Below are positions 12,601 through 22,948 of a stretch of DNA of 64,000 bases, one piece after another. The notes below the pieces were generated by a model. The model did not search any database. It was not told where the DNA came from and was given only the letters and a program-made list of their open reading frames with translations. Numbering within the stretch: the stretch's first letter is position 1; every line of letters starts with the position of its first letter. The translations under genes and the position numbers were made by a program. Origin of the DNA: Isoetes taiwanensis. Taxonomy: Eukaryota; Streptophyta; Lycopodiopsida; Isoetales; Isoetaceae. The stretch is from assembly GCA_021234155.1 (NCBI GenBank), contig JAJEKV010000011.1:13431255-13495254 (forward strand). Direction: 5' to 3'.

Positions 12601-13698
12601 CATTACCAAATCAACTCAATAATATCTTCAAAATGGTACCTTCACTTTTGCAAGAACAGCAAGAAGCTTATGAGGATCTGTACAACCTTCTTGGTAAAAC
12701 TCAGTCAATGCAATATTGTGAAGAACCTGGCATAAAAAAGTGATACTGGCATTAAGACACATCATTTATAAGATTAGTAGGAACAATCTAGCCAAGATGC
12801 ATGTTGAGATAATGTATGGATCACTAATAAAGTGTTAAAAGGTATCTTTGACAGGCATTAACGAATACTAAAAGACCTACATAAGCAGAATGTGTGACTG
12901 GGCTCCCATCTTCTCTTTCTCTCAAAGATTCTTAACATTGAAGAGTGACGTGCACAGAACCATTATTATTATGCTTCTAATGTGAGTTTAAGGCCATTTG
13001 ACTAATGGCAGCTAAAATCAGATCATATACCATTTGTGCTTAGAAGTTCGTTTCCAAAGACTTGTCAATTTTCATTTTGGAAGGCAACCACGCATCCGTG
13101 ATATTCTGCCAACAAATCAGCAAAGTTTGTCAATATTTGCCTTCTCAGCCCTTGGCCACCCCATTTCTTCAAGTTCATGCCTCTGCTTAAGGCGAGCATG
13201 CAACTCTATGTATCTATCGAAATTCACCAAGTTGTCTTCCCCTTGAATGATCCACGGTAGGAGCCCAACGACAGAACCTAAACCTATCGTTCAAGGCAAT
13301 GCAAGCTCACTATACCTATACTCCCCACAACTCCCTATGTCATTAGGTACTGATGAACAAGACAACATAGAGTAAAGGAGAGGATAAAAATTTCCAACTT
13401 TACATACCTTAGGATCATTCTCCTTCTTAGCAAGCAGCTGCTGCAAAATGGGCAGACATTCCTGGTAACGACGAGCCTTAAACAAACCTGCTGCTTCTCG
13501 TGCCATAGCGGCCATTGCGGCCGCCTGCTGCCAGCTCTCTTCACCGTGGCCAGGCAAGGGAGACTCCAGCGTTAGATTTTGGTGCTGCTGGGTCTGAGGG
13601 GCCTGTGTTTGAGAAGATGAAGACGCTGTTTCTACCTCGCCATAGCCTCCTCCGTCCATAGCTGCTAATATTGAGCCGGTGATGCCGCTCTGTCCCAA
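9619..13698 (-). CDS. CNOT10: CCR4-NOT complex subunit 10, six exons
   Basis: Predicted 873-aa TPR-repeat protein. CNOT10 pairs with CNOT11 in a module docked on the NOT1 scaffold of the cytoplasmic deadenylase complex. Exons on the minus strand are 13698-13408, 12726-12640, 12564-12385, 12313-12227, 12156-12085 and 11523-9619 (stop TGA). All junctions are GT..AG, keep phase 0, and give codon counts of 97, 29, 60, 29, 24 and 634 plus stop. The joined protein shows family landmarks: NDPKVLHNIALTEF across exons 1-2, LNTAVILYHMQQY across exons 3-4, and KAAEVLQYMEKAFGF across exons 5-6. Helical TPR-type repeats follow in exon 6, including NMGCINAQLGK and LYNCGMVQLNSG. The N-terminus is Gln/Ala-rich. 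A second in-frame ATG 13 codons in (MDGGGYGE) is an alternative start. The reading frame appears intact, so this is probably the one complete host protein gene here. Confidence 0.93.
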
Positions 13699-14076
13699 AG
13701 CCTCTGTCCCTGCTTCCGTCTACGCTATACCTACTGTATTGTATCCGACAATGCCTGCATACATGTATTATACGCCGAGTGTTTATGGCTGGCTGATCAC
13801 GGACGACGAAATCTACTTATTAAATTTGGATTTTCCGGTTTAGATGAAAACTTTTGGTTTTTTTTTAACGTCATTTTTATAAGGTCTTAAGATTTATTGA
13901 CAGGCGGAAGATTGTTCCAGACTTCCAAAAATCGAGAAAGAAACATGTTTATGTGGGTATGTGGGCATATCCAGGTATATGCCGGCATATGCCTAGCATA
14001 TGCTGGTGACTGCTCCAAACTGGCTGCTGCCTGTAAACTCTTGGTCATCCAGCCCCATTCCTTCGCAGGCGTGGCT
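13699..14076. promoter_or_regulatory. Head-to-head spacer of CNOT10 and DCN1-like
   Basis: 378 bp separate the two divergent start codons, so both promoters and 5' UTRs must fit here, or the promoter is shared. It also contains a GGCATAT/ATATGCC-rich stretch at about 13956-14008 that resembles a dispersed element seen near 27.1 kb and 63.2 kb. Confidence 0.55.
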
Positions 14077-14399
14077 ATGGCGCAGCTCGACCCTTCTTCT
14101 TCCAAAGCCCCCAGAAAATCCAGCCATTGCCAGAAATCTCAAGCTCTAGCTTCTCCTCATCCTCTCAAAAAATCCAATCCCGATTCCATCCATTCCCTCT
14201 TTGATCGCTTTGAAGACCCATCTTTATTTTATCAAAATCTCCCCCACTCCATCGGCCCCGACGGTATCGAAGGTCTCTGCTCTGCCCTTGGCCTCCACGC
14301 TACTGATTTTCGTGTCTTGATCTTGGCTTGGAAGCTTCAGGCCTCTCGCCAGGGTTATTTTACCTTGGATGAATGGCAGAATGGAATGGACAATGGGCC
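14077..14399 (+). CDS. DCN1-like protein, first exon only
   Basis: Partial coding exon of a DCUN1 (defective in cullin neddylation) homologue. These act as scaffold E3s that promote NEDD8 transfer to cullins. From ATG 14077 a short Ser/Lys/Pro-rich leader is followed by the start of the PONY domain. Diagnostic stretches are IGPDGIEGLCSALG, VLILAWKLQA and GYFTLDEWQNGM, matching the family pattern of an EF-hand-like region, LAWKL and GYFT..EW..G. The frame upstream of this ATG is open but unlike the family. The only nearby donor is CCTG|GTGCATG, about 14400. The C-terminal half (usually about 100 more residues) was not found downstream. A retrotransposon begins 160 bp later, so the gene is either split by a very long intron or broken. 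Confidence 0.8.
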
Positions 14400-14411
14400 T
14401 GGTGCATGTTC

Positions 14412-14559
14412 TTGATTCTTCTTGGTGCGGGTTTTGGTGCAGGCTTGGGTGCCGCAATGATGTAGTTAGGTTGAAGAGGCATGGCAATGATCTTTGTATT
14501 TCCTCTTTGTCACAGCCATGGCCAAGTTAGGCTAAGCTTGGTTGCATAAGAGTAGGCAG
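14412..14559 (+). repeat. 148-bp flanking direct repeat, left copy
   Basis: Runs from TTGATTCTTCTTGGTGCGGG to AAGAGTAGGCAG, directly abutting the 5' LTR. It recurs at 23826-23973 beyond the 3' LTR with only about two mismatches. It is probably intron sequence of the DCN1-like gene. Confidence 0.85.
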
Positions 14560-15405
14560 TGACGAGATTTCAGCTTAATAAGTCTCTCAAATATCCATGA
14601 GAAGCAGTGGCAGTGGATAATGTCTATGGGAGGCAAAGATGTACAAACAAAATCAAAGTCCATGAGAAGCAGTGGCAGTGGATAATCATAGCTCAATCAT
14701 AGATATTGTTCCCTAAGCTAAAATGTGATAATGAAGGTGATAGATTCATTATGAGGTAACCCTAAGTGTGCTAGGTATGAGCTAAAGATGTACTAAGATT
14801 ACTATTTGATGATGAACCTGGTTATGAATCGAGCTCCAAGGTTAACACAATTCATGAAGTTAACTTGAAAATATTATTAGGTTCAATGGTTCAGGGAGCC
14901 CATTATTTTGAGTATGCATGTGGGATATTGTCGAAGCCAGCTTATTTCCACATTGACGTCTGTGGGATATTGTCGACGAAGCAGAAACCCAGATTGGAAA
15001 GAGTTTTCGATGCCTTAACCGCCGGATTGTGCACTACAAGTATGAAGAACAAATGAAACAATACATAGATGGTGTATGCAGATGATTCGGTGGGGTTAAC
15101 CATGTCGGATTTGAAAAGAACCCGAGCATACAAAAAGGATCGAAGAACAATAGCGTGCTGCTACAGTAATATAATGGTCAAAGGAGATTATTGGCCATTG
15201 CATTATTATGGTTCTTGAAACATAGATTGTTAATTTTGAGGTTGCATAATAGCAAAAGAGTATATGGTGTAATCTAGTGGAAATTAGTGACCACAACTTG
15301 GCTTTCCACTAAGATCACTTGTTGTATTCAAGTACATAGTTGAATTTGATAATCTTGCTAGACCATTGCTTGTGACAATTGAAGAATTTCTCTTCATATC
15401 CTACA
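14560..15405 (+). repeat. Copia 5' LTR
   Basis: Starts TGACGAGATTTCAGC and ends ATATCCTACA. Aligns along its length with 22949-23818. Inside, GAGAAGCAGTGGCAGTGGAT is repeated twice within about 70 bp. A 13-bp segment (GGGCACAACAGTG) present in the 3' LTR is missing here. Confidence 0.93.
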
Positions 15406-15406
15406 G

Positions 15407-15418
15407 TGGTATCAGAGC
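15407..15418 (+). other. Primer-binding site, initiator tRNA-Met
   Basis: TGGTATCAGAGC lies one base after the 5' LTR end. It is complementary to the 3' end of plant initiator tRNA-Met, the usual copia primer. Confidence 0.92.
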
Positions 15419-15429
15419 CATCTCAAGCT

Positions 15430-18400
15430 ATGTCTAGCAGATTTGGAGCAAGTCTGCTCAACACCATTGATGTATACAAAGGGGGTCCAGGATTTCAGAT
15501 ATGGAAGGATGCCATAATGCATGTCCTGGATGTAGAGGACCTCTGGGAGGTAGTTGATCCAAATAGCCAAGTGTCTGCAGGAGTACTGACAAGAAATGCC
15601 TCTACAGGGTCAGTAACTGGAGCTGCTGGTGGTCAACAAACTGCAGGGACTGCAGGAGCAGGTGCAGCAGGCTCAGGAGCAAGCACTGGACGTTCTGGAG
15701 GAGGTAACAATGCAGGAGGAGCAAAATCCTTGCAAGCGAAAACTAAAGAAGCCCAAGGGATCATAACTTGTAAGGTAAGTCCTGCTATACGTTTAAAATT
15801 AAGATCTCTCAGTCCTAGAGAGATGTGGAAACTTCTTCTTAAGCATTATGAGGAAAAAACATCCTCACAAACATCCTGAGCTAAGAAATCTAAACCTTAG
15901 AGAGGAAGAAAATGTGTCTGAATTCTTTAACAAGTTTGACAACTTAATTGCTGACCTAGAGGGTGTTGGAGTTGCCATATCTGAGAGGAGTCAGGTGTTG
16001 CAAATTTCAAGGGCCATAGCAGAAAATGAGACTTTGGCATTGTTTATTAGAAACACAAGTAAAAGTAGAGAAGAGGCAGAGGTTATGCTTAGAACTGAAT
16101 GGGAGCAAAAGAAGGTACTAAGGCAAAGTCAAAATGAGGAAACCCCTGAGATATTAATGCTGAAAAAGAGAGGAAAAATAATTTGCTACCATTGTCATGA
16201 AGCAGGGCACTATAAAAGTGAATGCCCTAAACTCAAAAAGGAATTTAATTGCTATAATTGTGGGGGGAGAGGCCATGCAGCCTCCAAGTGTCCCATACCT
16301 AAAAATTATGGCAGAACCTCTAGAGGAAGAGGTGAATCCAGCGGTGGAAGATCTGGTAGAGGCAGGGGTCGAGGCTATGAGAGAGCATACATTGCTCGAG
16401 AAGAACAAGAAGCCAAAACTAAAGCAGAAGCAGAAGATGAAGATGAGGTATTAAGTGGTTTTGCAGTTATCAATGAGAATGTATGTACTAATAAAGCTGG
16501 TCATTTAATAGTTGATTCTGGAGCTGAAAGATCAGTAGTAAAGGATGCTGGTTTTTTGAAGAAATTTTCAACTGCCAAATCAAGAAAGATTCAAGTAGGC
16601 AATGGTGCTTTGCAAGATATTGAAGGAAGTGGGCTATTGCAACTAGAAGACTTGAGTGGAAACATCATAAATATAGAGGATGTGTTGTGTGTTCCAGCTA
16701 TAATTAAAAATCTAATTTCGGTCAGTCAATTATGTGATTTGGGATATAGAGTAACATTTGAAGCTGAGCAATGTAATGTTTTTCTCAAAGATGAATTGAA
16801 GTTTTATGCCAAGAGAGTTGGCAATTTGTTTGAGTTAAACAACCTTGTACATTGTGGTGTGAATGCCATATCAGAAGTTGGTGTAGATCTCTGGCATAAT
16901 AGATTAGCTCACACAGATTACAAGTAATTGGAAATGTTCTACAAATAAGGTCTTATTGATTATGGTGACAACAAAATCAATCAAATTTGTGAGGGATGTG
17001 CACTTGGAAAGTTGCATAGATTGCCTTTTACTAAAAGACAATCTAAAACTCAACAAACTCTGGAATTGGTTCCATTAAATGTAAGAGGAAGAGGAAACAA
17101 AAGATATTTCATAACATTCACTGATGATCATAGCAGAAAATGCAAAACATATTCCTTGGAAAAGAAATCACAAGCTCTAAATGCATTTAAACAATATGTG
17201 GCAGAAATGGAAAGGGAAACATGCCACAAGCTAAAATGTATTAGGTCAGACCGTGGAGGGGAATATCTATCTGCAAAGTTTAAAACATTCTGTATCACAC
17301 ATGGCATCAAAAGACAGTTAACATGCAGGTACACTCCTCAGCAAAATGGGGTCTCTGAAAGGAAAAACAGGACAATTATGGATGCTGTCAGGTCTATGTT
17401 AAAGGAAAGTGGTCTGCCAAATTGTCTTTGGGTAGAAGCCTTGCAAACTGCCATAGAAATTCAGAATGTTCTTCCATCATCTGCATTGCATGGAAATATA
17501 CCAAACATTGTATGGAATCCAAATGAGAAAGTAGACTATATGAAATACAAGGTTTATGGTTGCTTGGTATATACTCATGTCCCCTCAGAACTAAGAAAAA
17601 AATTGGACAATAGAGCTGAGATTGGGTTTTTGGTTGGCTATGACAATGAAGCTAAGGGATATAGAGTATATAATCCTGAAACAAAAACCATTGTGGTCAG
17701 CCGAGATGTTTTATTCAATGAGAATGTCTTATATAAACACAGATACAAAAAGGGAGTGAAAATAGTATCTAAAAGTATAGAACCTATGGGTGAATTTGAT
17801 ACTAATGAGGCAGATGAGGCAGGGGAGATTGAGCAGGCTGTTCAAGGAGAGGAGGAGGTGCAGAATATCCAGGGAAATGCAGAAGAAGAGGAGAGTCAAG
17901 TTCCTCAAGTACATGATGAACATAAAGCTGCTGAGGTGGAGCAAGAACTAGAACAAGGAATGCAAGAAGTACATGATACAGTAAAAACAAAAGGGAAAAG
18001 GAAAACACAAGCAGAAAAATTACTTGAAGAAGCAAAGTTAGGAGACAAATCTTATGGCAGAACTGAACAGGGTAAAAGTAGACGTATTGGAGCAGTAGAA
18101 CATGAGCAAATAATGACCATTCTGGAGGATGAAACCATACCACAGAACTTTGCAGAGGTCCAAGAAAGTCCAGACAAAAAAGAATGGATGACAGCCATGA
18201 ATGATGAACTTAAATCATTTGAAGATACCAACACATATGAACTAGTAAAATCTGATGGCAAGCAGAATATCATAGGGAGTAAATGGTTGTATAAAATCAA
18301 GCTTAACCCAGATGGAAGCAAGAAATTTAAAGCAAGGTTAGTTGCTCAAGGTTACACTCAGAAAAAGGGCAGAGATTATGATGAGACCTATTCACCTATA

Positions 18401-18660
18401 GTAAAACTTACAAGCATCAGAATTTTATTAGCTATGGCAAATGCTCTGATTTTAGAATTGCATCATATGGATGTCAAAACAGCATTTTTAAATGCAAAAC
18501 TTGAGGAGGAGGCATTTATGAGGCAAGCACCAGGCTATGAGAAAGGGGAAAACATGATATGGAAACTAAATAGGGATGTATATGGACTGAAGCAATCACC
18601 AAGGGAATGGTATCTATGTATGAACCAATTTTTACAAGAACAGAATTTTGAGAAGTTGCA
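15430..18660 (+). pseudogene. Copia gag-protease-integrase-RT (5' part)
   Basis: Gag starts at ATG 15430 (MSSRFGASLL) and continues to a frameshift at about 15850-15879. It resumes in another frame with a UBN2-type gag region and two CCHC zinc knuckles (CYHCHEAGHYKSEC, CYNCGGRGHAASKC). The aspartic protease has the DSGAERS active site. A pre-integrase motif (LWHNRLAH) is followed by TAA stops at 16925 and 16946 in the same frame, then the integrase core (HRLPF, TDDHSRK, SDRGGEY, PQQNGVSERKNR) and the N-terminal RT (KARLVAQGYTQ, VKTAFLNA, YGLKQSPREWY). RT is cut after FEKLQ at about 18660 by an insertion. With a frameshift and two stops it cannot give a full polyprotein unless read through. 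Confidence 0.93.
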
Positions 18661-19072
18661 AATTTTTTTTTAACCTATAATACAAACCATTACATTACAC
18701 ACCTTAAAATTAAATTCCCCCTTAAACCCCCTTTTGTTTGGGTGCAATATTCACACGGGGGGTGACGTAGGGCAGCGAGAGCCTTTTTAATTATGTTCTG
18801 CATACCATATAGTATATTGCCTGAAATCTTATAGTATTTTACAAATCTTGTTATACAGTATCACAATTTCTATACATCCATACCCCACAAACGAGGAATT
18901 TTGTGTGCGGTGTAGATTAAGGAATAAGGGGTGAATATGCCTATCCAACAGCTCTCGTTGCCCGGAGCCACCCCCCGTGTGAATATTGCACCCAAACAAA
19001 AGGGGGTTTAAGGGGGAATTTAATTTTAAGGTGTGTAATGTAATGGTTTGTATTATAGGTTAAAAAAATTTT
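18660..19072. mobile_element. MITE / foldback element with ~120-bp inverted ends
   Basis: Left arm 18660-18782 and right arm 18951-19072 are near-perfect reverse complements. They include TAACCTATAATACAAACC, CCCCCTTAAACCCCCTTTTG and GTGCAATATTCACACGGGG. About 170 bp of unique DNA lies between. TTAA sits at both inner borders (TTAACCTATAA / TTATAGGTTAA), compatible with a TTAA target, but the arm similarity continues outward into GCAAA..TTT, so the true ends are unclear. Confidence 0.85.
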
Positions 19073-19089
19073 GCCCCTTTGGGGCAAAA
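19069..19089. repeat. Palindrome TTTTGCCCC-TTT-GGGGCAAAA
   Basis: A perfect short inverted repeat directly outside the MITE right arm. It looks like two back-to-back transposon termini that both begin GGGGCAAAA. Confidence 0.7.
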
Positions 19090-19280
19090 AACAAACAACA
19101 TTACATCACAGTTGGATGAGTTGATGTTATGTTGTGTTCAGACCCTAACAAAACATACAATACATTGTTAATATTTTAGAACATCGGAGCAATGAAATAA
19201 GAGAGTGGTGATACAAAAACACAAGTAAACACAACTAAACATAGTAGAAAACATTTATAATGATGTTGTACTCATGTTTA

Positions 19281-19425
19281 AAACATTTTCCTCATATGTT
19301 TATTTAATAACTAAAAACAGCAAATGAAATAGAACATATTTTAAACATTTTCTAGAACATATTTTAAACATTTTCCTCATATGTTTATTTAATAACTAGA
19401 AACAGCAAATGAAATAGAACATATT
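19281..19425 (+). repeat. 85-bp tandem repeat, two copies
   Basis: AAACATTTTCCTCATATG starts copies at 19281 and 19366. The second copy is truncated after AATAGAACATATT. Confidence 0.75.
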
Positions 19426-19727
19426 GACGGTGCAGGAATCGGGCCACTAAAAAAACGTGGTGTGCAATGTCCAAATATCTAGCATTCACAACATCCAACG
19501 TTTAACCAGAAAAAACTTTTAAAAAACTTTTAACCAGAAAGTAGTAACAAGTAATAATATCTAATGTCACATAGCTTACAAGCAAAGAGATGATAGGTTA
19601 CGAACATACAATGTTGTTAAAAAATCGAGATGCACCCAAAGAGACTTTCTTTTCGATTCCATTCAAAAACATCAAGGTTTTTTGCCTATAACAATATGGC
19701 CCTCAATTTCTTTGAATCGAAAAGATT

Positions 19728-20479
19728 TCAACCCGACACGAAGTCTCTTGTGCTCAATGAATCAAAGATATGTTGTGCATCAACCATGCTGCCACATTTA
19801 GCATAAAAGGCAATAAGGGAACTTGCTACAAATGGATCACTTTCAAGTCCAGCATAGCATATTTGCTCATAAACTTTCTTTCCAGTTTCCAAGGCTGCTA
19901 CATTGCCACAAGCCTTCAGAACAGCTACATAAGTTGAAGAATCTGGTATCAAACCATCATCCTGCATAGAAGCAAATAACTGTAGGGGGCCAATTCACCC
20001 TCACCATCGTGCGCATAACCAAAAATCAGTGCACGCCATGATACCACATCATGGTATGGCATCCTGTCAAAGACTTCATGAGCATGCACCATGTCTCCAC
20101 ATTTTGCATACATATCTACTAGGGTGCTCGCTACAAAAATCTCTGTCTTAGAGTCAATGGCTTTGCCCTTCTGCAAGCATTCCATTTTTACAGTCCTTCC
20201 CTCCACTTGGTTACCATCAGCATTTGCTGCACATGTGGCGCAGGCCTTCAATACAGCAACATAAGTTTGGGCATCTGGTGTGAAACCACTACCTTGTATC
20301 TGTGCAAATAGTTCCATCGGCAACCTGCTCTTACCATTCTCTGCATAATCAAATATCATAGCAGTCCAGGACACCAGGTCGTGATGTGGCATCTTGTCAA
20401 AGACCCAACGAGCATGTGTCATACTCCCACATCTGGCACCAAAAATAACCAGCTCCTTCGAATCCAAGAATCCCAACAT
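19728..20479 (-). pseudogene. PPR protein gene fragment (PLS type)
   Basis: Minus-strand fragment of a plant pentatricopeptide-repeat gene; PPR proteins bind organellar RNA in plastids or mitochondria. Recognisable repeats include ARWVFDKMPHHDLVSW, TYVAVLKACATC, LVDMYAKCGDMVHA and VFDRMPYHDVVSW. After a frameshift around 19967-20000 there follow DSSTYVAVLKACGN and SLIAFYAKCGSMVDA. There is no start methionine with a targeting peptide and no E or DYW editing domain, and the 3' end stops in mid-repeat (TRDFVSG). It therefore looks like a captured fragment, not a gene. The insert GNQVEGRTVKMECLQKGK between repeats is a wording I associate with fern PPR proteins (from memory). Confidence 0.85.
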
Positions 20480-20529
20480 GACACGGAAACCTCACTGTTT
20501 GCACAAGAAATGCAAGGCAGAGAACCCAC

Positions 20530-20552
20530 CTCAAAAAAAAAAAAAAAAAAAA
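20530..20552 (+). repeat. A-run of about 22 nt
   Basis: A poly(A) stretch within nested insertion 1, next to the 5' side of the PPR fragment (poly(T) on the PPR sense strand). It is therefore not a retrocopy tail of that fragment. Confidence 0.6.
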
Positions 20553-20984
20553 AAGTGATGTAATTGCCGATTTGTGAGGCAAGGAAAGAAGGCTTCAAGC
20601 ACGTAAGAATCCCAAAGACGAAAGGAATAGTTCCGCCGTCCGCTTGGCAGACCTAGCTACCCGATGCTGGCCACTCGATGATTTAAGGCCCATAGCATTT
20701 CCCTGGCTACCCGATGCTGCTTGTCTATGTAAAATGCTCCAATCACTTTACCTGTCTCCCACGAATCTGCAAGTGCAGCCATGCAAAATAGTGAAAGAAA
20801 AGCATCTACAATAGCCACAACGCTATTTCCATAGCCAAGAATAAAGAAAGAGAAGAGAGCATGGCAAATAAAAACCTTCACAGCCTAACGAAATGGAAGG
20901 CTCATGCAAAGGGGCAAGGTTATGGCGCCATCGTAGATTCCACAAACCCTAACCATGCCCTAATTCCGGTTGTCTCGAATTTCA

Positions 20985-21065
20985 TGAGAAAAGGGCTTTC
21001 ATTGTAAGCCCTTGGATCTTTTTGGATTAAAAGAGGGCTTTCTTTGTAAGCCCTCTGATCTTAAC
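20985..21065 (+). repeat. Tandem GGGCTTTC..TGTAAGCCCT hairpins
   Basis: AAGGGCTTTCATTGTAAGCC and GAGGGCTTTCTTTGTAAGCC occur about 45 bp apart. Each is a small hairpin (GGGCTT/AAGCCC) followed by a GATCTT-like stretch. Confidence 0.6.
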
Positions 21066-21236
21066 CATTGAGGAGCATGAAACAAAAATTGCACAAATTG
21101 CATGCAAAAACTTGGTGCACTCTAGATATACTGATTAGTATGCCTCGTGCAATACACCCATGAAATCATATGAAAACCATGCCAAAAAGCGTATAAAATC
21201 ACAAAAAAAAACCCCTGTTATAATGCTACATATTTG

Positions 21237-21738
21237 CATAATTGCATTGTATGTGGATGATTGTATCATGATGGCTAGTTCTATGAAGATTCTAAATTTA
21301 TGCAAAGACATTCTGAAATCACGGTTCCAAATGGCAGACCTAGGTGAACTGAAAAAGTTCTTAGGTATAGAGGTTTACAGGAATAGAGAGCAAAAATGGC
21401 TGAGGTTACATCAAGACAAGCATGTAGAAAATATGCTCAAAAGGTTCAACCTAACTGAAGCAAAACCAGCAAAAATCCCAATGACTCCAGGACATAGATT
21501 AACTTATGTGCAAGATTCTACTGAAGAAGACATTGCTCAAATGGAAAATATTCCTTATAGGGAATTAATTGGGTGTTTGCTTTATTTGGCTAATAATACT
21601 CGGCCTGATATTGCTTATGCAGTCAACATCCTCAGCAAAAGAAATCACAATGCAACAAGAGAACATTGGGAGGCAGCCAAACGAGTTTTGAAATATCTAA
21701 AAGGAACTCAAGGGCATGGTATTTGCTTTAATTCAGAA
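21237..21738 (+). pseudogene. Copia RT, C-terminal part
   Basis: Resumes the RT domain with the catalytic LYVDD box. It continues through GELKKFLGIEV, YRELIGCLLYLANNTRPDI and HWEAAKRVLKYLKGTQGHG and is cut after GICFNSE by the second insertion. The host pol frame itself is intact within this piece. Confidence 0.93.
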
Positions 21739-22440
21739 ATTCTTGCACTGCGACTCGCATGAAAGCAACAAAGCACCCATAGATAGGCTTCTCATTCATC
21801 TCAGCAGATTTCTACAATGGTGGACAGGGGATAGCCGCACACATGCGAACTACCCACGAAAAATAAAGGGAAAATCCAATTATAACATTTGGACCCAAAA
21901 AACAAATACAATGCTAATAGATGAGTGGCTGATGTACCTGCCGAAAGCTTATCACCGGGATTAGAAAACCCCGCCCTTTCGGGTTTTCGAGGAAAAACCC
22001 TAGTGATAAGCCTTCGGCAAGGGGCTTAGACAAACGTAAGGCATAGAAACGCTCCCAAAAACCCGCGCATGGAGAAGTCAAAACGGATGGCGCTCGCCAA
22101 CCTGTACCTGCACATCACCAACACCAAACGAGAAACATACCAAAGAATAGCATCATCCAGTGGGTGGAAAAAAAGCATCACCCACCGGGTGGAAAAAACA
22201 TGATAAACAGAACTTGTACAAAATATAGTAAACAAAGAAGGGGGGGAAGGGTGGGTTCAAAGAGAATAAGGTACTGCTGAGAGAAGAGGAAGCGTCGATG
22301 AAACGTCGATGAAGAACTCTGCAATAAGTAGCAAACGCCCAACCTGACGAACGGCCCAAAATGCATGCGATGCATGCATGCGATGCATGCAATGCATGCA
22401 TGCTCGTCTTGAGCAAGAATGCCGATTCGCTACGCGAATC
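21739..22440 (+). mobile_element. Nested insertion 2 in copia RNase H (~0.7 kb)
   Basis: Interrupts the coding sequence between GICFNSE and DNLIMRCYSDADW. It carries no recognisable protein. It holds a large hairpin (21940-22019), a duplicated GGGTGGAAAAAA motif (22158-22200), an ATGCATGC-rich cluster (22361-22402) and a perfect 7-bp hairpin at its right edge. Short similarity of the termini (ATTCTTGC / GCAAGAAT) may be degenerate inverted ends. No target duplication is evident. Confidence 0.7.
21940..22019. repeat. Hairpin with GC-rich loop
   Basis: TGCCGAAAGCTTATCAC and GTGATAAGCCTTCGGCA are inverted copies with one mismatch. They enclose an inner hairpin-forming segment (AAAACCCCGCCC / GGGTTTT). 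Confidence 0.7.
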
Positions 22441-22940
22441 GACGACAATCTAATCATGAGATGTTATAGTGATGCAGATTGGGGAGGAGACCTGCATACA
22501 AGGAGATCCACTTCAGGATATGCAATATTCCTAGGAGGGGGAGTTATTTCCTGGAGATGCAAAAAGCAATCAGCTGTGGCCATGAGTTCAGCAGAAGCTG
22601 AATATGCAGCTGCTGCATTAGTTGCCAATGAGATAGTGTGGTAGTGTGGCTAAGGAGATTATTAAATGAATTGCAATGTGAACAAATGGACCCTACAAAC
22701 ATATGGACAGACAGCCAAAGCTGCATAGCAATTGTGAAGAACCCTGTACATCATGACAGGACCAAACACATTGAATTGAGCATGCACTTCATACGAGACC
22801 TAGCTGAGAAAAGGGCTATACACATGGAGTATGTTGACACCAACAAACAGGTAGCAGACATTTTTACTAAAGCCTTACCAGAAAATAAGTATGCTTGCTT
22901 TAAGGCAGATTTGAATGTATTAGACAGACTTATAAGCTGA
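22441..22940 (+). pseudogene. Copia RNase H and C-terminus
   Basis: RNase H motifs are present: YSDADWGGD, RRSTSGYAIFLGGG, SSAEAEYAA, IWTDSQSCIAIVKNP, HDRTKHIELSMHFIRD and KQVADIFTKALP. The frame is broken at 22634-22649, where TAGTGTGG is tandemly duplicated and introduces a TAG. The stop is at 22938-22940, just before the polypurine tract. Confidence 0.93.
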
Positions 22941-22948
22941 AGGAGGAG
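22941..22948 (+). other. Polypurine tract
   Basis: AGGAGGAG (with GAA just before) lies immediately 5' of the 3' LTR, the plus-strand primer of the copia element. Confidence 0.88.

Larger units (their letters stand above)
18660..21236 (+). mobile_element. Nested insertion 1 in copia RT (~2.5 kb)
   Basis: The RT frame stops at FEKLQ (18660) and resumes with IIALYVDD near 21237. The intervening DNA begins with a foldback MITE, continues with a second related-looking terminus (GGGGCAAAAAACAAACAACA), and carries PPR-coding sequence on the minus strand. No clean outer target duplication was found, so it may be several successive insertions. The right edge is uncertain by about 80 bp. Confidence 0.7.
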
